Source: Acidobacteriota bacterium (GTDB taxonomy: Bacteria; Acidobacteriota; Thermoanaerobaculia; Multivoradales; Multivoraceae). From it: a stretch of 64,000 nt of DNA. Both the position numbers and the translations under genes were made by a program. Under the pieces are notes generated by a model that saw only the letters and a list, made by a program, of their open reading frames with translations, did not search any database and was not told the origin of the DNA. Positions 60,671 to 64,000 of the stretch are shown here, piece by piece. How positions within the stretch are numbered: position 1 is the first letter of the stretch; each line of letters opens with the position of its first letter. Location: positions 131,501 to 195,500 of the forward strand of contig JAPPCR010000005.1 of the NCBI GenBank assembly GCA_028875725.1. The letters are read 5' to 3'.

Positions 60671-63490
60671 ATGCGCATCGAGTCCCGACCCACCCGGCTC
60701 GGCCTGACCGCTGCACTCCTGCTTGCGACGATCCTGGTGGTCGGCCTCGGCGGCTTCTCCATGGGCCGCAAGGTGAGTTCGTTCCAGGATGTCGGGCTCG
60801 TGGTCGAAACGGCCGCCGGGGAGCTGCGCGTGATCGCAGCCGCCGATGGGTCGGAGCTGCTGCCCGACGACGTCGTCGTCCTGGCCAACGGCGAACCGCC
60901 ACTGACGGCCGACGAGCTGGAGCGCCTGCTGCGCCGGCGTTCGGAGAGCGACCTGCAGGTGCTCCGGGACACCGACGAAGGCGAAGAGCTGGTCACGGCA
61001 CTGCACCCCCTGCCCCGGCTGAGCCTGGACTGGGCCTACATCGCCCTCGCGCTGACCGGGATCGCCTACCTTTTGATCGGGCTCTACACGCTGAGCCGCC
61101 AGCGCAGCCGGCAGACGCTCCTGTTTCACCTCTGGGCCCTGACCTCCGCGGCCCTCTACCTGGTGACGCCAATCGCGCCCTTCGACGCGATCGACCGCCT
61201 CTTCTACCTCGTCGACGGCGCCTGCCGGCTCCTCCTGCCGCCCCTCACCCTGCACTTCTTCCTCGTGTTCCCGGTGCGCCCGAACTCCATCTGGGCGCGC
61301 CGCGCGGTGCCCTGGCTCTACCTGCCGTCCGCCGCGCTGCTCGCGCTGCAGCTCGACCAGATCTTCGGGGCCGGCCGTCTCGCCGGCGAGCTCTCGGCCA
61401 CCGCCCTCGAGCGGCAGGACCGTGTCGAGCTGCTCCTGCTGGTCGCCTACGCGCTGGCCGCGGCCGCGGTGCTGGGCCGCCGCCTGCTGTCCAGGCGCGA
61501 CTGGGAGCAGGGACGGCAGACACAGTGGATCGCCTTCGGCGTTGCCGGCGGCTACCTGCCGTTCCTGGTGCTGTACGTCGTGCCATTCGCCCTGGAAGTG
61601 CCCGCGCCCGGCTGGCTCGACGCCGTCGCGGTGGCGCCGCTGGCCCTGGTTCCGCTGAGCTTCGCCTACGCCCTGCTCCGCTACCGTCTCTGGGACGTGG
61701 CGGTCATCGCCCGCGATGTCGCGACCTACGCGCTCACGGTGCTGCTTGCCGTGCTGGGCTTCTCGCTGCTCAGCCTGCTCATCCGCCGCGGCGTGCCCCA
61801 GGACATGGTCGTCGCCAGGGGCTTCCTGAACGCCAGCGCGCTGCTCGTCATAGGAACCCTCTCCATACCGGTCAAGCAGGGCATCGGCTCGAGTCTCCAG
61901 CGACTCCAGTATCGCGCCCAGCGCAGCCGCCGCGCGCTGCAGAGGCTCGGCGAGGAACTGCTCCACGAACGGGACCTCGGGCGGCTGGCGTCGAGCCTGC
62001 TGCGAGAGCTGGAAGAAGGCCTGAGCCTGGAGCAGAGCAACCTGTTCCTGGTCGAAGGCGAGCATCTGACGCCCGTGCGGGAAGAACCCGAAGCGCCGGA
62101 GCTCAGGCTCGCCGAAGTCGACGTCTCCATCTGGACCGAGGCCCACCGGGCCCTCGCCCGGGCGCCGCTGGCCGACGCCGCGGACAGCGGGTACCTGCGC
62201 CTGGCGGTGCTCGGCTACCACTACGTCTTCCCGCTCCAGGTGCGGGACCGGACGGTCGGTCTCCTCTACGTTGGCCGCCGCGTCGGCGGCGCGCCGCTCT
62301 CCACCGACGACCTGACGCTCATCCGCCAGCTCCTGAACCAGGCGGTGCTGGCGATCGAGAACGCGCAACTCCTCGAGCAGAGACAGCGGCAGTTGACCCG
62401 GGTCTCCGAACTCAAGCAATTCAGCGAGGAGATCATCGAGTCCTCTCCGGCCGGCATCGCCGTCATTGACGGCAGGGACCGGATCGTGACCGCGAACGGC
62501 GCCTTCGGGGCTCTCGTCGGCCTGTCCCGGAACGAGGCTGCCGGCCGAGGCCTCGGCGACCTGATTCCGCTCGACCTGTTTCCGCGGCAGGACGACCCGC
62601 CGGTCGAGGTCCGGTTCGAGGACCGGACCGGGACCGAGAAGTACCTCCAGTTGTCCGTCGCGGCGTTCCAGGGCGCCGCGCCCGGCGACCGGGTCGTCGT
62701 GGCCCACGACGTCACCGAGCGAGTGGCGATGAAGCGGGAGCTGGCCGAGAAGGAACGCCTCGCGGCTCTCGGCGCGATGGCCGCCGGCGTCGCCCACGAG
62801 GTGAACACGCCCCTGACGGGAATCTCGAGCTACGCCCAGATGCTGCTGGCGGAGACCTCCGAGCAGGATCCGCGGCGGCGCCTGTTGCGCAAGGTCGAGC
62901 GCCAGACCTTCCGGGCCGCCCGCATCGTCAACACGCTCCTCGACTTCGCGCGCCGCGGCCGGCACGAACCGGCGCCCGTCGATCTGGCCTTCGTGGTCCG
63001 CGAAAGCTGCGAGGCACTGGCGGAACGGTTCGCCGACGCCGGCGTCGAGCTCCAGGTGGACCTCGGCCCGTGCGGCAGGGACCGGGTGCCCGGCAACGAG
63101 ACAGAACTGGGCCAGGTGCTCGCCAACCTGATGATCAACGCTGTCGACGCGATGACGGAAGCCGGCAGCAAGGAAAGGCGCCTCTCGCTGGCGGTCGACA
63201 AGAACTCGGGCGACTCGCTCGACGTATTCATTGACGACACCGGGCCCGGCATTCCCGAGCAGCACCTTGAACGCGTATTCGAACCCTTCTTCTCCACCCG
63301 CAAGGCCGTTGGAGGCACCGGCCTCGGGCTCTCGATCAGCCAGGAGATCGTCCGCCGGCACGGCGGTGACCTGGTCGCCTCGAACCTTCCGTCCGGTGGC
63401 TGCCGCCTCACGCTTCGTCTGCCCACGATGCGCCGACCGCAACCCGTGATGCCCCGACCGCAGCCCCAGTCGAAGGAGAACGACGAATGA
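60671..63490 (+). CDS. NtrB-like sensor histidine kinase with large N-terminal sensor
   Basis: 939 residues. An N-terminal helix (LTAALLLATILVVGLGGF) is followed by a PDZ-like extracytoplasmic segment, about 40-110 (LLPDDVVVLANGEPPLTADEL). Seven or so further helices run to about 400, then a GAF-like region (430-590) and a PAS domain (605-705). The kinase core has His709 in AGVAHEVNTPLTGI, N-box NLMINAVDAMTEA and G-boxes DDTGPGIPE and GGTGLGLSI. It overlaps its response-regulator gene (ATGA). Confidence 0.9.
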   Translation: MRIESRPTRLGLTAALLLATILVVGLGGFSMGRKVSSFQDVGLVVETAAGELRVIAAADGSELLPDDVVVLANGEPPLTADELERLLRRRSESDLQVLRDTDEGEELVTALHPLPRLSLDWAYIALALTGIAYLLIGLYTLSRQRSRQTLLFHLWALTSAALYLVTPIAPFDAIDRLFYLVDGACRLLLPPLTLHFFLVFPVRPNSIWARRAVPWLYLPSAALLALQLDQIFGAGRLAGELSATALERQDRVELLLLVAYALAAAAVLGRRLLSRRDWEQGRQTQWIAFGVAGGYLPFLVLYVVPFALEVPAPGWLDAVAVAPLALVPLSFAYALLRYRLWDVAVIARDVATYALTVLLAVLGFSLLSLLIRRGVPQDMVVARGFLNASALLVIGTLSIPVKQGIGSSLQRLQYRAQRSRRALQRLGEELLHERDLGRLASSLLRELEEGLSLEQSNLFLVEGEHLTPVREEPEAPELRLAEVDVSIWTEAHRALARAPLADAADSGYLRLAVLGYHYVFPLQVRDRTVGLLYVGRRVGGAPLSTDDLTLIRQLLNQAVLAIENAQLLEQRQRQLTRVSELKQFSEEIIESSPAGIAVIDGRDRIVTANGAFGALVGLSRNEAAGRGLGDLIPLDLFPRQDDPPVEVRFEDRTGTEKYLQLSVAAFQGAAPGDRVVVAHDVTERVAMKRELAEKERLAALGAMAAGVAHEVNTPLTGISSYAQMLLAETSEQDPRRRLLRKVERQTFRAARIVNTLLDFARRGRHEPAPVDLAFVVRESCEALAERFADAGVELQVDLGPCGRDRVPGNETELGQVLANLMINAVDAMTEAGSKERRLSLAVDKNSGDSLDVFIDDTGPGIPEQHLERVFEPFFSTRKAVGGTGLGLSISQEIVRRHGGDLVASNLPSGGCRLTLRLPTMRRPQPVMPRPQPQSKENDE

Positions 63491-64000
63491 ACATCCTCAT
63501 CGTCGACGACGAAGAGGTCCTGCAGGACGTCCTCACCGCCCTGATCCGGCAGGAGGGGCACCATCCGATCTGCTGCGCCACCGGCCAGGAGGCCTTGACC
63601 GTGCTCGCCCAGGAGGAGATCGACCTGGTGCTGCTCGACCTGATGTTGCCGGACATGAACGGCAGGGAGGTGATGCGCCGCATCCGCCAGAGCGACCCGG
63701 ACCAGGTCGTTGTCGTGATCACCGCCTACTCCTCGATCGAGGGCGCGATCGAAGCGATGCGCGAAGGAGCTTTCCACTACCTGCCCAAGCCGTTCAAGAA
63801 CGAAGAGGTCCGGCTCACCATCCGCCAGGGCCTGGAGCGCCGCCGCCTGACCGCCGAGAACCGGGATCTCAAGGAGCAACTCCGTGAGCGCCAGGGCTTC
63901 GACAGCATCATCGGCAAGAGCCGGCCGATCCGCCAGGTCTTCGACCTGATCCGCCGGGCCGCACCGTCCAAGAGCAACATCCTGATCCGCGGCGAGAGCG
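63487..64000 (+). CDS. NtrC-family response regulator (3' end cut)
   Basis: The visible 171 residues include a receiver domain (ILIVDDEEVLQDVL, phosphoacceptor Asp51 in LLDLMLPDMNG, VVITAYSSIEGAIEAMREGAFHYLPKPF). A linker and the start of a sigma-54 AAA+ domain follow (FDSIIGKSRPIRQVFDLI, then ILIRGES before the window ends). ATG 63487 overlaps the kinase stop. It probably activates sigma-54 promoters in response to the kinase. Confidence 0.93.
   Translation, partial: MNILIVDDEEVLQDVLTALIRQEGHHPICCATGQEALTVLAQEEIDLVLLDLMLPDMNGREVMRRIRQSDPDQVVVVITAYSSIEGAIEAMREGAFHYLPKPFKNEEVRLTIRQGLERRRLTAENRDLKEQLRERQGFDSIIGKSRPIRQVFDLIRRAAPSKSNILIRGES

Noticed and set aside
60533..63442. Minus-strand 969-codon frame across the histidine kinase
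   Set aside because: Antisense shadow of a kinase with complete H, N and G boxes.

Overview
The window is GC-rich, gene-dense bacterial chromosome with no phage, transposase, rRNA operon or CRISPR array. Gene content (System I cytochrome c maturation, RNase Y, PagL-like lipid A deacylase, LolA-like carrier, GspF, TonB-receptor-like barrel, tRNA-Sec) indicates a diderm bacterium. The mixture and codon use suggest Acidobacteriota, perhaps the Thermoanaerobaculia, but that placement is inference.

Layout. 1-3819 (minus): ribBA (cut by the window edge), nadK, tlyA, a prenyl diphosphate synthase and a Trm112-like protein. 3828-5314: divergent PagL-like and glycosyltransferase genes. 5330-11396 (minus): ymdB, rny, a 6S RNA candidate, zapA, a coiled-coil protein, rplT, rpmI, thrS and two tRNA-Val genes. 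11538-18053: ilvA, a CorC-type protein behind a small upstream ORF, proS (minus) and a TPR protein. 18059-20282 (minus): polymer-forming membrane protein, anti-sigma and ECF sigma. 20490-26562: ccmABDEFGHI without ccmC. 26559-32037 (minus): aroK, thiE, accC, accB, two tandem PKD proteins and an inverted-repeat intergenic region. 32038-39316 (minus): rel, secF, secD, yajC, tgt and lolA. 39356-45802: HD phosphohydrolase, trmB, manC, nitroreductase, DsbA-like protein, tmk and holB. 45842-49746 (minus): a compact trio of flavin halogenase-like, radical SAM and asparagine-synthetase-like genes. 49761-64000: lipoproteins, gspF, moeA, fmdB, a YIP1/copper-monooxygenase pair, tRNA-Sec, tRNA-Ala, comF, a receptor-like barrel and an NtrB/NtrC-type two-component pair that runs off the end.

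Two recurring expression signals decide many gene starts. First genes of transcription units often carry a TANNNT -10 element only about 5-13 nt before the start codon and no Shine-Dalgarno sequence, which implies leaderless mRNAs. Inside operons the next gene often starts in a 4-nt NTGA overlap with the previous stop. The start can be ATG, GTG, TTG or, in three cases (ccmI, tgt, trmB), CTG. Those three CTG starts are inferred because conserved N-terminal sequence lies upstream of any ATG, GTG or TTG.

The best candidate for an undescribed system is the 45842-49746 trio, which looks like a small biosynthetic module with no evident precursor peptide.
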